Origin: Hofstenia miamia
Lineage: Eukaryota > Xenacoelomorpha > Acoela
Assembly (NCBI GenBank): GCA_004352715.1
Contig: SCFE01000005.1
Location: forward strand, 2,276,128 to 2,340,127
Direction of reading: 5' to 3'
DNA: 64,000 bases
Shown here: piece by piece, positions 19,513 to 32,290 of the stretch
How positions within the stretch are numbered: the first letter of the stretch is position 1
How the letters are laid out: each line of letters begins with the position of its first letter
Notes under the pieces: model-generated
Database searches by the model: none
What the model was told of the DNA's origin: nothing
Seen by the model: only the letters and a program-made list of their open reading frames with translations
Translations under genes and position numbers: made by a program

Positions 19513-22500
19513 TGTACAGTTCACTGACAAATTTTAGCGATCTCCAGTTATTTCGGATCCGTTTTTTGTAAAAGATGTTTGAGTTGGGTTGGGTCAGAAA
19601 ACCGTAATGCCCTTGCAGTTGTGACAAATACATCGAATTCAAAGTAACAAATCAGTCACTTACATGTATAATTGTAGTACTTTGCTTGCTAGTTTACTTT
19701 AATTTTTGGAAAAAAAACTTATTTTACACCATAGTTTTAGAACACAATTATGTGTCCGGCCCCTCAGTATCCGCCCCTGCCAGGGCGTTGCTTCCAAAAA
19801 CCAGGCAAGGTTGCTGCGCTGCGCCCCTCCTAACTAATGCTGCTGGATCTGCCCCTGATTATAAAAATTATAAACCTATCTTATGTGTTATTTCCATACA
19901 GTCTAAAACAATCATTTGCATTATGTACATGAATTTGCATGAAGGTGCAAAGGAATGTAATTTATCAATTCATAGCCACCATCAATTTTGTTCTGGATTT
20001 CGCCCCTGCAAGCATCCTCTTGACTAAGGCTCTGTCTGGTCGCGAGTTGGGAAGGTTGTCTTGGTTTTAATAAAAAAATTGTTGTTCACAAGATAAAAAA
20101 ATAATTGCATTCACTATACAATTTATTCGTAGTGCGCATTACAAATCGGAAAATACACGAATTAAAACAATGCGCAGAAGGATGGCGGGAGATTAACAAC
20201 AATTTGAATGAACTGCTTTACAAACATAATCATGAGTTCATTTCTCGAATTTGCTTGATTAAATAATTCTTTTCGTCTTTGAACTGGTCGTCTTCAGCGC
20301 GATCTAAACATTATTATTGGAAGTACATTCGTAACAAGAGATATGAAGAAATGTCAACTATTTTTACAACTTCGACATATTTCTAAAATGTCAAAGGAAG
20401 AAATCAGAAAGCAACGAAGTTAGAAGGTATAAAACTGATCGTATACATATTCCCGCATTATTTTTCTACAATGTTAATCAGTATAACAGCATGTAGACGT
20501 GAATTCGTCTCAGACAATCAGAAATTGAATTTAAAAAAAATCTGGAAAATTTCTCTTTACTAACATTTATATTGAAATTGATAAATAAAATCATTTGGAA
20601 ATTATTATTTGATAAAAACACAATTCCAAAAAATTGTGTTTTGACGATTTACTATGCAAATTTATGCAGAAGTATTAAGTAATCTCAAACAGAGATGGAT
20701 GTGGGGAGAAGCAGTTCAGGCCAGGTATGGGATTTTTGTAAAGTAGATACCCATGGGGCAAAAACACTTGAGTTGATAAAATCTGAACCAAAAATTGCCA
20801 ATTTTAAAGATTGCAAAGGTAATTTTCTTATATCAAAGTTCACTGTTCAATAAAATTTATATTTACTTGGTAATTGATTTTTCATTGTGAAATTTGATTT
20901 TATTGAATAATACCATATTGCAAGTAGTTTTTGCAGAAGGATTTTTTAAGTGGGTGGTTTATCCCAATGATGGGAAACGGGCCAACCCAACTTGGGTGTC
21001 AGGTATGTTCCACTTTTAAATGGTTCGGACTGTGTCGGAGGACATTTTATAATCGTTAGGATGGAAGGACACAAACAGATATAAGGAAAAATGAAATTTT
21101 GATGGAAAGTTAGAAAAATAATTGTTGAAATTGGTTCATTATTTCTATTATCATAAACAAATTTCTACCGATTTGTTTACGTGTATTAAACGAAAAATAT
21201 ATGCTGATAAGTTTATAATAATTCAATATTTGCTAGTATATTCATTTTATCAACATTTGTCATTTGAAGCGGTTCTGATTAAGAGGAAAAAAGATATGTT
21301 TTCAAAGTTTAAAACGTTTTAGACGTCTAAAATGTCTTTTGGTACTTTTTGGCAACAATGGTTCTAATACATTGATATGAACTTCACAGTGATGGCTACA
21401 AAGTTTTGTAAAAATTCAAATTTTCAATATGAGTTTTGGATTCGCAATCACATTTTTGTTAAAAATTTAAATTTTGTGTAAATTATTATTGGAGATTTAG
21501 TTGCCATCATATGCACCTGTAAAGAAGCCCCTAAATCTATCTCCATAAATATAACTGTTCCATAACTATATTTAAAAAATTCAATTTTTTCTTAAAAATT
21601 TCTATATGCATATACTTAGGATTTTGAAAAATATTGGAGTCTAAACCCTATGCAAATCCCATTATTTTCCATTATTTTGGTAGTTTTTATTTAGATTTCA
21701 TCATGTAATGGAAATTTTCCCAATGGTCAATTTAAATATTTCTGATACTTCTAAGTGTATTCATGCAATTACGAATATTTTAGCTAGTGGTTAGAGTTTG
21801 TGTAATTCAATAACAAACTATTGTATTTTCAAAGATGGCATTCCTATTAATCTATTGATTACAATATTCAAATAGTATAGTACAAGCCATGGAATAATTC
21901 TGTGTGATATTAATCACAACTCATATATGCAAGGCGTTTTTTTCAATATTTGAATTCAAGCTTTTATGCGATATTATATATTTACACCATAAAAGAATTA
22001 TTAAAAAGTACCCGACATTTTTAACATGCGCACTAAATCGGATCATCAAATAAATTTATTCATTTGTACATAATAATGTATATCTTAGAATCTCAAAGTG
22101 CACGATTCCCAAAGAATGCTACACATGGGAACAGGCACGTCTTGCTATTAATCAGCTATGTCTAGGGATGATCGCCTGCATAAATGAAGTTCTGGTAAAA
22201 AAATTATTAAGTTTCAAAGTATCATTAGTATTAAGGTATTCGACACTTCACAAGAATGAAAACTCAACAATAAGACAAGAAATTAAGATATTTTAGAATT
22301 TTTTACTAATTCTAAAAATTTCCAAAGTTGACATTCAATTGGAAAAGTATCTCAACCTTGTTCACAAGAATCATGTAAACAAAAACGGCACGAAATCAAA
22401 TTTGATACAATTTCACTGCTAATTATATTTCCAATGTATGCAAAGAAAGTGATTAGCATAAACATTTGTCATGCTGACTTTACTAATAGAGACGAGCAAG

Positions 22501-22999
22501 AATACATGGAGTAATAGGCACGCTAATTTGCGGTTAGAAAAACTATTTGAAATGATAAGCCTTTTGCTTGAGATGCAAAAAGCCGAACCTTAGTTCGTGC
22601 GCAAAATATACTGTGTTAAACTAATGAAGATAAGATATCACATTGGAGAAATTCAAATTATTTCACAATTATCCTATCACATTGTTTGCTATAATTATAA
22701 TTGGCTTAGCAACAAATGTTGTAGCGCTTGCATAGTGCCGTAGAAATCGGAACAACTGTGCATAACTTTTCGCAATAGTTCAAGGCAAAGCGCTTGATCA
22801 ATTTTGTGGTCTTGTTTAAATTTTTTGAAATGAGCATCGTATCTTGTTGAAATGCCATTTTTAATACAGATTTGCGGAATAAATTTAGTCTGCCAAAATC
22901 CCTTTTTGGGAAAGAAGTAATTAAGAAAAACGTTGAGGTTTTTTAGCAAATGAAATTAACCATATGTATTTTAAAAACTCGACCAATATTTCACATAGC
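19513..22999. other. Intergenic DNA with hAT-like end fragments
   Basis: No gene is recognised. Between 19757 and 20035 the word cgcccctg recurs three or four times; it is the right end of the MITE type seen at 27476, but partner ends are missing. At 20690 CAGAGATGGATGTGGGGAG starts a hAT-like end that shares gatacccatggggcaaaa with a reverse copy at 31950-32060. Short coding-like frames at 22093-22200 (plus) and 22695-22949 (minus) have normal composition but no recognised family. Confidence 0.4.
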
Positions 23000-23460
23000 A
23001 GAATCGCCAGGCTGTTCCGTGGGACTCATGATTTCATGGGAATGCCATGATCCCATGGGATTCCCATGGGACGCGTGGGATACCAAGCAAAACAGATTCC
23101 CATGGAACTTGTGTTATGTACAATACGCATGACATTCAATTTCTGAGAAAAGCATTCAATTTCAGAATTACCCTATAAAACAGTATATCAGCAAAACCAA
23201 TATGATTAGCAATGAGCTGTTTATTATAATGAATTACTCTGTCAATTAACACATTGCTATGAAATAATTTGCGCGTATGATAAATACCAGCCAATGAGAG
23301 TTCAGAAAAGATAAATCTCCTTGCATTTACTCGAGTAACTAAAGCTTACATTACAATTCATTCATCTCAATTAAAATATAGGTCTCTACTACGCATTGTT
23401 ATAAATAAATACATTGTCACGTCCTGTAATATAGACGTTTGTGTTCAGACAGTTTATGTA

Positions 23461-24062
23461 TGGATTTCCAGTGGCAAAGCATTGAAAAGGATGCGTTGGC
23501 GAAACGATTACTAAATTCGATTAGGGGTATTGAGAAGACTGATACTCCCGACAAGTTTAAGAAAACCAACCATGCCAGTGACCGCAATATTTACTGTCTA
23601 AAGATTATTGACTAAGGCAAGTATGGTCAATTTCTTATATGCACCAAATGCAATGGTTTATATGTTTGGTACAAACTAGAAAAAGGGAAATGGGTAAACC
23701 AGAATGGACTGGGAGCAATTCATTCACATGTAATGCGATGCACAATGGAGGGACACAACCCTCAATTCATAAAGGAAATGAATCGAGTTTCACCAAGCCA
23801 GCAACTACAATACCATTATCGTGTAAAGAGAACTGGAAGAAAACTATTGTTGAGCTCATGGCCACTGATCGAACTGTTTCATTTCGTGCAGGTATTGAGC
23901 TGATGTGCACCACGGTCAACTAAGCTGGAAAGGTGACGCATCGAACGGAAAAGTTTTATGATTTTTCAAAATCTGTTCAAACCACATGCCGTACTTTACT
24001 ACAAGAAGGTAAAATGGCTCAACTGTACCTTCAAGAACTATTCATTAAAATGGCTGAAAATC
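23461..24062 (+). pseudogene. hAT transposase, BED-finger N-terminal part
   Basis: From the ATG at 23461 the product starts MDFQWQSIEKDALAKRLLNS. After a stop at about 23610 it continues 'KYGQFLICTKCNGLYVWYK' and 'GAIHSHVMRC', a CxxC...HxxxC finger of the BED class. After a frame change comes 'KKTIVELMATDRTVSFRAGI', matching the helix that follows BED domains in hAT transposases (ia.d..pF..v). The reading is cut by at least two stops and a shift, and the solo LTR enters at 24078. The catalytic RNase H part is not recognised after the LTR. Position just inside matching hAT ends supports the call. Confidence 0.55.
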
Positions 24063-24077
24063 CCGAGTGTGCAATAA

Positions 24078-25239
24078 TGTAACATCCTCCACCTGGCTTA
24101 TTTGCACCGTGTATTATTGTTAATAATTAGCACTCAGTAAATTGCGGGTGAAGAGTTACTGAATCATCGAATCGCCAAACTTTTCCTTTTTAATCAACTA
24201 GTTATGTTAATCGAGTATTAATTATCACTATTTAGGTGATGGAGCCGCGTGACGTTTCTTCTCCAGTTCTCCTGTGGGCCACTGCCCGAAGCCGATCTCC
24301 ACAACACAGTTCCCCTCTTTTACGAATGACGATTGAATCCACTGCACCAACTCAGCTCAATTGGAACTAATTATGTGTACCTTACTTGAGTTCAGTGCGT
24401 GCACTCATGTTAAGTTGTAACTGACTTAAACTCAACTTTGTACAGTGTTTGTTGATTTGTTCAAATAAAGCAACCGGGCATTGATACCAACTGCGTTCAA
24501 ATATTATTAATGTAGCCATTACCGTAAACTTATTGGCTTAGTAATCTAATTAATAAGATTGCAGTTTCCTAAACTTACATTTAATAGGGATACATGTAAG
24601 GTCACTTATTTAGTCAATTATAGTCGAGTCTCCTACTATTAATAACATGTATATTCCTAGGGTTCGACTATCCAGTCGTTTCAAGCATTAATTATTTCGT
24701 ACATGTATAGATCGATAGTCAGACTAGGCGAGAATCGAAAAACTCCTAACCGTAACGTAAGTGCAGTTTCGTGACTGGCACAAGGACCCTCCGAATCGAT
24801 CCCGTGATGGGATCCAGCCACTACTTGACACAACTCGCCTAGCTGCACATTTTATTAAATAATCAAACCAGATAAGTGAAGAATGAAAAATAAAATAAAC
24901 TCCGAAGAATTTATTGTTCATCAAATTTCTAGTTAAGTTCAAAGCTATTTATTTAAAATTTCTAAAGTACCTGCCGATTTTGAATTTCAAATAATTCTTC
25001 TGCCAATATGGCTGTTCATACGTAAGCGTTATTTCGCTCATAGCAATTTGTCAAATGTTACTTGATCGGCTAACAAGTTTCTCTTAATTTGCACAATATT
25101 GTAGCTTAGTTGCATCTTTACAAAATGAATAGAATCATTAACTAAATTTTACAATAATATTTTTGATTGTATTTAATCACTATAATCGTTCACGTTAATC
25201 CTTCTTTTGTTGCAGCTATTATTTTGGGATGATGCTACA
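24078..25239 (+). mobile_element. Solo LTR, 1162 bp, ATAA duplication
   Basis: It begins TGTAACATCCTCCACCTGG and ends GGATGATGCTACA, flanked by ATAA on both sides (24074-24077 and 25240-25243). It is a member of the family that also occupies 990-6648, 53505-54442 and 56071-57231. No internal region or partner LTR adjoins it. It interrupts the hAT transposase remnant and is therefore younger than that insertion. Confidence 0.85.
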
Positions 25240-25243
25240 ATAA

Positions 25244-26250
25244 GTGGTGTAATTGATTACTGTTCAGCAAGGCACCAATGTCTTCAGCCATAGAGTGTTG
25301 TAATAGCATGCGGCCTGTCTAGAAATTGGGAGTGGGTGTCGTTTCCAATTTTATTTGAGAACCTAGAGAACGTTTTACATGATGCATGCTACACAAATAT
25401 ATTTTTTCAATGGGCTTTTAGTCTTAGCACAACCTTGTTCTCGGGTCTGCTCTTTGTAACCTCAGACAACATGTGTTGATGATGGTTTTAAAAGTCACAT
25501 TATCCCAGAACTGGACAACTTCATACAGCAGCTGAAGCACACAGAATCGTATTTCAACACAAAGCCTGGTGCTGGTAAGGCCTCCCGCGAGTAATACCAA
25601 CCAAATCTCGTACTCAAGAGTGGCATTCTTACTTCAACCGATTTTTTGCTGCACAACATAATTATGCTCATTATCTGAATATGCCAGACAATTCATTGAC
25701 AGATAATTTACCCCAACTTGGACAACTTAAAGGAATGGAATATGTTCACACGAAACTCAAAGCATTCTTTGACAAAATTGAAAAGGATGGTTGCAACTTC
25801 GTTTATTGTATTCCCAATGTATCTTTTGCTAGATTCACAACTGATGAAGATTGCTGAGGGGGATTGACCACAACTACTCTAATACAATGGCACAACAATA
25901 TTGCTGTCAGCTCAGGTCTATTATTGGCCAGAATTTGTGGCCACATGGTGGTAGCAAACTAGCAGTTTGTGCAGCTTTTCTTTCAGGAATTAACTTGTCG
26001 TCAATTTTGTGGGTTAAAGAACTCAGCTGCTATTCAAACCTGGTGCAATGAGTGGGGTATTTTCAAAGCAACTATTCAAGAAACTGTAGTTCAGTATGCT
26101 CAAGATATAATATTTTCAATCGATGGAATAACCTCATAAACGTCTACTAACAGTTATAGGAGCGTGACCATATTGACGATTTTGCTGCATACTTTTGGAA
26201 CCGGAAATTCAGTGACCATGTAACCACATACCCATAGAGACTGCTGAATA
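25244..26250 (+). pseudogene. Degraded coding DNA, unassigned
   Basis: After the LTR the plus strand keeps coding-like runs: around 25610-25855 a frame with 'EWHSYFNRFFAAQHNYAHYL' and 'KLKAFFDKIEKDGCNFVYCI', and at 25851-26051 a frame with 'QLRSIIGQNLWPHGGSKLAV'. Frames shift and stops occur between them. It may be further transposase sequence of the surrounding hAT element or another retroelement; I do not recognise the family. Confidence 0.3.
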
Positions 26251-26900
26251 AGATTCAAAAAATGACTGCAGGCATTAGATATCTTTATCACTTACGCAAT
26301 ATAATGTGTAGCAATTATCATAAAACACTAATACATGCTTTCTGTTTGTCTCATTTTCAATACTGTTCCTAACCTAAATTCGAAACATCGTATGCTTCTA
26401 TCAAAGACATTTAACTGGTGTATAAAAACTCTAAACTTTGCACAAAAGCATGACGAAGCATCAGTATATCGTAATAAATATAAAATATTATCTCCGTTCT
26501 ATCAAATTCATATGCATATGCTATCTATCTTATTTAAATTCAAATCTCTACAAACATCTCTCCTTTTCCTTAATGACTATATTAAATTAAATGAGCGATC
26601 GTAAAAATTTTCGAGTTTAAATAAAAATTATAATGGCTTTCATCATATATCAATTAAATTGTGGAATAATTTAGATTATGAAACGCGAATAGAAAAAAAC
26701 TATAAAAAGTTTAGAAAAAAATTGAAACAAATTCTTCTAATAAAACAGTATACATTAGGGGACGGTAATACACTTTATGCATTCGAAACATACATCCAAC
26801 ATTGAGCACATACACAAACATCCACTCAAACTTTGATAATATTATTATATATTGTACATATTAACTTGTATACATATATTGCGCAATAAATTCTGTTTTT
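26251..26900 (+). pseudogene. LINE reverse transcriptase C-terminal end
   Basis: The start reads KIQKMTAGIRYLYHLRNIMC and 'HAFCLSHFQYC', the Y-x-L-R...L-x-x-C/S...YC helix region after the palm of LINE reverse transcriptases. A frame change leads to 'NWCIKTLNFAQKHDEASVYR' and then 'HHISIKLWNNLDYETRIEKN', the classic IKLWNsLP-x-xIR end. A stop follows and an AATAAA lies near 26885. It is 5'-truncated, as LINE insertions usually are. At least two frame breaks make it a pseudogene. Confidence 0.7.
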
Positions 26901-27475
26901 AATTCACGTTTGCATCACAATTGTATTTGTTAGGCTTTAGCAAGGATTATATTGTCCATGGGAATTGCCCTTAAAATCTTGGAGGATTCACATGGGAATC
27001 CCACTAAAATTCACCATGGGATGGGATGGGATAGAAGCTGAAAATCTGTCCCATGGACCACCCTGAGAATGCCAGTTCATTCCCTAAAATGTGAACAATT
27101 AACAAAACAAACTAATAACATTTGGGACAATAACAGCATGAGGTCTGCTCCAGAGGCGTGCATTCTTTTTAATCCCACTAAAAATTCCTTCAAACTAATC
27201 CAACAGCAAATAGAGAAATAATGTCATTAAGAAACATTAAACTCAGCAACAGCATGCGGTATCCACTGCAACTTACGGTATATATTCTACGCTTTTAATA
27301 GTGAAAAGCCTCTTTAACTATTCTTCAACACTTACATTTTCGAAAAAACTGTCTTGAAATTTTTAGAAATTTTTTCCTTATGTGTTTGTTTTGCTTTTCT
27401 ACCTGTCATGTAATTTTATCAAACTATTATACGTTATGTTTAGCGAAAATTGTTAGCAAAAAAAATATATATAAT

Positions 27476-27746
27476 CAGGGACGGATCTAGGAATTTTCAA
27501 ACGGTTTGATATAAATTTAGGTTAAAAATTGATTACTTAAATAATAATAAAGTTCTGAATTATCGGATGAGTTGATTAACAGCAGTATTTAAAATTCATG
27601 AGCAGCATTTCAATTTTTAGATACGATTCAACACTGGCAAAAAACGCATGAGTATATAATTTTAAGATAATAACTTGCGCATCCCTTTATCGCAGCCAAA
27701 GGAGGAGGCGACGGCAACCCCCGTCCACCCTCTAAATCCGCCCCTG
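27476..27746. mobile_element. hAT MITE, 271 bp, perfect TATATAAT duplication
   Basis: The ends CAGGGACGGATCTAGG and CTAAATCCGCCCCTG are inverted repeats with a few mismatches. TATATAAT stands on both sides (27468-27475 and 27747-27754). It has no coding capacity. Confidence 0.85.
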
Positions 27747-27754
27747 TATATAAT

Positions 27755-30700
27755 TATATAACTGCATCTGAAAAAGGAAACGTTTTGTAAAGAAAACTCT
27801 GCGGAATTGTTTACCGCTTTCCCTATATTGTATTTTGCGATCGTAATTGACTAAAACTTCACCCAATCACAAATGAGAACTATGGCCACAGACAGCGGAA
27901 AGCTTACCGCGGGTTTGTTCAACGCTTATTGATTCGAATGTAGATCGCAATAACTCATGCACAAAAAACGTTATTCTATACTGTAATAAATGAAACTAAT
28001 TAACTAAAATTATCAGGCAAGCAATTTCTTTCAGCTAAAGGTATATTGTGGCGGACAAGCCTAGCCTTAATTGGGGTGCGCCTTCAAACATGTATTTTTC
28101 CCTCTTTGGTCACAGTGTTGTAGTGACAAAAATTTATCAGGGGTGTGACGGGTGTCTCATCTATAGAATCTAGACTGTTTCAAATCATCAATATTGAGTG
28201 AAAAATTTTAGGCTATAAATGTATGTATATCGTTGATGTTTGTCAAAGAATTAAAAGTATGTAACAAATATACATATTTATTGGGTTATTTATTACTTGA
28301 TACTTGGAATATTGTACTGTACAGTAACCATTTTAACAAAGTTTGTAAAATGTTAAGCACTGCTGCATACCTAATAGTTTGGAATTTTGATAATAAGTAC
28401 AAAAATAGGAAGGGGATCTGGATAACCCAAGACCTTTTTCATCTACAGCACTGATATGTGTGAGTTTTAGGTTACGTTATAGAAGTATACACAAAAATCC
28501 ACTTCGATAACAAATTGTATTTTTTGAAATGTGCCATTCTAGTGTTTGCTAGATAAAGTTTACACCACCCGCCATTGGTCTGTTCACTTATTCAATCTTT
28601 CATTAAGAGATATTATATAAATTAATTAAACAGTGGTTTACTAGGATGAAATCGGTTGATTGCAAACAAACTGGAGCTGTAATTATTCAAATATCTTACA
28701 AATTTGCAGCCATGATAACGAAATTTGCGAGCGGGCATTCAAAAGACAATTGTTTATAAATTCCAAGATCCAGAACCGATGACATTAAAAATTCATGAAA
28801 TGAAGGTGAGTGGTGTTACATATTTTGGTGTTTGAAAAATAAATGCACTGTAATAACTTCAGTGTATTATGAAATAAATTAATAGTGCACTTATTAAGTT
28901 GTATTATTGTTATACTTAATCATTAATCAAATAGCACATAAAAATAGAAGATGTTGCCTCGTTTTCGACATGGTTTTTTATGGCTAATTAACTCACGGTA
29001 GTTATTTTTAATTGAAAGAAAAAATATTTTGAAAACATGGTGAATAACAATACTTTAACTCAAAAGGAATTAAAGCAGATGTGCCGATTATGGTTGCAGT
29101 AGTATACTATAATTTTGGTCGACCAATTATGCTTTAAACATAAAAAGCATAAACAAGCATAAATCAAAGTAATATAGAATAATTTATGTTGCATTAGAAT
29201 AGAGCATAAAGCAGTCGCAATAACCAGGGTTGGCAAATAAAAAGCACCTTTCTTTATTAGTGTTTTTTGAAAGCGTTTTTAATTATGACAACGGGCGCGT
29301 AAAATTTTAGCCGTTGAATGTTGCTGTAGTTGTAAATGTATTTTATAATGGCTTCAGCATTATGGGACTCCCTAAGACGGAGCTGAAAAGCCGTCTTTTT
29401 GATTAAAAACTCCAAAAATTAACCTTTGTTCAAACAGTCATAAAGAAAAAACACAGGTTTTCATGTAAAATCGTTTCTTTTCTTATTAATTGCTCAAATG
29501 TTTTAAAACACGACATCAACAAATTTTCGCATATACTTTGTCACAATAATACTACATGCAACTGCAAAGTACACAACACAGGGAATTAGTGTTTTGAAAC
29601 TGTAAACGCGAGATCAATTTGTAAATAGCATATCAACAGCAATTTGTTCTTCTCAATTGAGAAATATTTATTTCATTGATGAGAGCTCTCTGTGAATTCG
29701 ATTGTGTTCATTTCAAGTGTTCTTCAAATCCGGATAGTAGACATTCCTTAATATTGGTTGACCGCATTTTGTTCCGCAAACACAAAGCAAGATTGGAAAC
29801 AATTCAATTGATAGTACGCCTATTGAACGGGACTCAGCAAGACAATACACTAATATCTTTCGCCTATCCTTCATGGAACTAAAGAACGTGACAAAATAAT
29901 TGACGAAAATAAGTGTTATTAGCTGGTAAGGTAGTAATGAAAACTTGATGTTATCAGACCAACCTGACAACATTGTAGAATATATATGAATCCAATTGAT
30001 ATCCTATCAACAACTCGCATCCTGGGGAGCACTTCACAATTTCGAGAAACTTGTTTTCAAACCCATCCTCAAACTGTATTTTCAAACGTCGCTTTGTTCT
30101 CAAATATGAACTAAGGATTGTAAGTCCAGTGAAATAGTCTACCATGCTTCTAGACCAGCTTGCATTTTCTATAAAGGCAAAAAACTGATTGTTAACAGTT
30201 ACCTGCAGTTGTAATTGTTCCCTTATATTCGGTATATATTGAAACGTTTTGATTTTCAGTTTAATAAAATTTATTTTTTTAAATCTAGGATGAGCACGTG
30301 CCGCCTTGGTTGCGCCCCTGAGGCTACCATGATAACGTTCTGCGGGCTTTTACTTTGATGTGAGGCAATTATCCGTTAGCGAAACCGTGCAAGCAACATT
30401 CGGAAAAATTCCGTTGCTGGTACTGTCGCGCAACACGCGACTGCCTGTTACACTTACTTGAAGCAAAATGAGCAATCCCGTCATCAAAACACGCACGAAT
30501 GTAACAGCAACGTTGATTACATCTGGCGGGGATAATTTGCAAGGCAAACATTTTTGCTGCCAATTTCTATATATAAATGCAATTTATTTATATAAACAAC
30601 GGTTGTATATTCCAATTTTATATCATGCACATGGGGTTTTAATCTTGATAGGTTTTAATTATGATACCTACTCAGTGTTAGTTACTCCAGGCGGGGTAAA

Positions 30701-30770
30701 TAAAACCTGCTCATAAAATTAATGCCTCCAAAACTGCAATAAAACTGGTTTAGTACTTCTACTTGTTTTG
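27755..30770. other. Intergenic DNA, nothing firmly recognised
   Basis: Weak exon-like frames exist on both strands between 29676 and 30145, one with an acceptor-like TTCTTTAG on the minus strand at about 29883, but no family is recognised. A short inverted repeat (agacggagctgaaaagccgtct, about 29375) is an isolated hairpin. Around 30355-30550 the DNA is richer in G+C, just upstream of the BED finger, and could be a transposon 5' region. Confidence 0.35.
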
Positions 30771-30775
30771 TTAAC

Positions 30776-30868
30776 AATGGAGACAAGAATACCCTAATTT
30801 GCCATGTTTGTGGCATGCAGGTTGACTATACTAAGCGGTCCACGATCCTGAATCATACTAAAAACTAA
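30776..30868 (+). pseudogene. BED zinc-finger fragment of a hAT transposase
   Basis: The frame NTLICHVCGMQVDYTKRSTI followed by LNHTKN gives C-x2-C and a terminal H, with the '+.st...H' spacing of ZBED/hAT BED fingers. It is only about 30 codons long, ending in a stop at 30866. The hAT dimerisation domain at 33.3 kb on the same strand may be the other end of the same gene, with about 2.4 kb of degraded or inserted DNA between. Confidence 0.5.
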
Positions 30869-31552
30869 AATCGTGCATTGGAATTGCCCAAATCAGATGC
30901 AAACAAAAGTTATTAACAAATACTATAAGTTGTGCTCAAGGTATTACATTCTAGTAAGAATTGACGTATTGAGCTCGATATTCCCCTTCAGAGGTTGGGA
31001 AACGAAAAATTCCAGTATTATCTCAAAAAATACCACAAAACAAATGTATTTGTATCAGCAGCCCGACGCATGATGAAACCCTTGTATGATTAATTTTCAG
31101 TGCTTAATTTTATAATATTTAGCGTAATAGAGAGAAATAGGACTTTTATATTTAGATAATTGTGGTATTTATAAATCAAATTTATAATTTAACTCTAACC
31201 TGGATACATTAATACCTTAAAAACAATGTGCTTTTAGAGCCTTACTTGGTATAATTAAATTTACTAAGTATTTTTAGTTTTTTGCATGAGAACAATCGTA
31301 AAAAAAATTTAAAAAAAAATTTTTTGAACTAGAAGTAATTGAACTATATTAAAAACTTGTAAACTTAAATCAAACTACTATTTGCTCTTATACATTGATG
31401 CTATTCTGCCAATCTATATGTAAATTTATCTTTTTTGTAAAACTAAAAGACAGTACAATCTATTTCCTACAGTTCTGACAAACAATCATGAAATGTTCTG
31501 AACAAATGTTTCGTTGACAGATCGAACATATAGATTTTGTTTTTCTATCATT

Positions 31553-31745
31553 CTAGTGGGCAGACAACAGCACAGCGCTTTTTTGCTGCTCTAGATGACG
31601 ACACAGGTATTATTTCTTGTACAGCAGAAATTGCTGAAGGAGGAGATATTTGTTTCTTGCCAAGTGCAATAAGAAATAGTCGACGCTTGTGTGACTTCTC
31701 TAAATTGCAATCTGGAAAAACTTCAGTGTTATTTATGCAAGGATA
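31553..31745 (+). pseudogene. Exon-like frame, unassigned
   Basis: After an acceptor-like TTCTAG the frame reads QTTAQRFFAALDDDTGIISC, 'AEIAEGGDICFLPSAIRNS' and 'SKLQSGKTSVLFMQG' before a stop. Composition is that of a real soluble protein, but no family is recognised and no neighbouring exon was found. It could be part of the hAT debris that surrounds it. Confidence 0.25.
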
Positions 31746-32290
31746 ATTGCAAAGCCTATTGATCACGAATCAGGTCAAAAATATGTTGTTGGTATTAAAG
31801 AATAGAATCCAATTTTGCTAAGAGATGAATATATATGGTAATAGTTCTTTCAAAATTTCCAAGTCAATCAAAATTTTATCAAGTAGGGAACTGTGATTTA
31901 AGAAAAAACTTTTACAATTTTTAAAATTGGCAGTTATTCGGTTCAGTTTTTCTCAACTTTTGCCCCATGGGTATCCACTTTAAAAAAATCTTGCCCCACA
32001 ACCGCCAAGCATAACTTTGTCCCATGGGAGGACCCTCCCCACTTCCATCTTTGCTTCATATAATTAATTTTCAAACAAGACAAAAACATTGATACTCTCT
32101 TGGAATTGTTTTGAGGTCCAACAGACCCCAATTAACACAAACCGACTAAGTGGTGATAATGCAAAACTAATACTAGTTTTCGTAATCCTAATAAATTTTT
32201 TAAAACTATATATTAAAATAATAATTCTCATATGAGTTCATCTAAATTAATTTATTAGCTAATTGGCAAGAGGCTTGCGAATTTGCTGTG

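Larger units (their letters stand above)
23008..27065 (+). mobile_element. hAT element, 4 kb, with nested LTR and LINE tail
   Basis: The left end CAGGCTGTTCCGTGGGAC and the inverted right end CAGGGTGGTCCATGGGAC agree at 15 of 18 positions. The flanks AGAATCGC (23000-23007) and AGAATGCC (27066-27073) agree at 6 of 8, consistent with an old 8-bp duplication. Both subterminal regions carry many CCCATGGG-type words (23015-23100 and 26955-27060). Inside are a BED-finger transposase remnant, a complete solo LTR (24078-25239) and the 3' part of a LINE (26251-26900). Confidence 0.65.

Noticed and set aside
19686-20027. 113-codon plus-strand frame
   Set aside because: It crosses several GC-rich hAT-end fragments (cgcccctg) and has no recognisable domain.
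28680-28815. Exon between TTTGCAG and AAG|GTGAGT
   Set aside because: Splice sites look good but all three frames contain stops within the interval.
29370-29402. Hairpin followed by T-run as a terminator
   Set aside because: A rho-independent-type terminator has no place in this nuclear eukaryotic DNA and no transcript is evident.
29676-30145. Overlapping frames on both strands as a host gene
   Set aside because: No family is recognised, frames do not join through splice sites, and composition is ambiguous.
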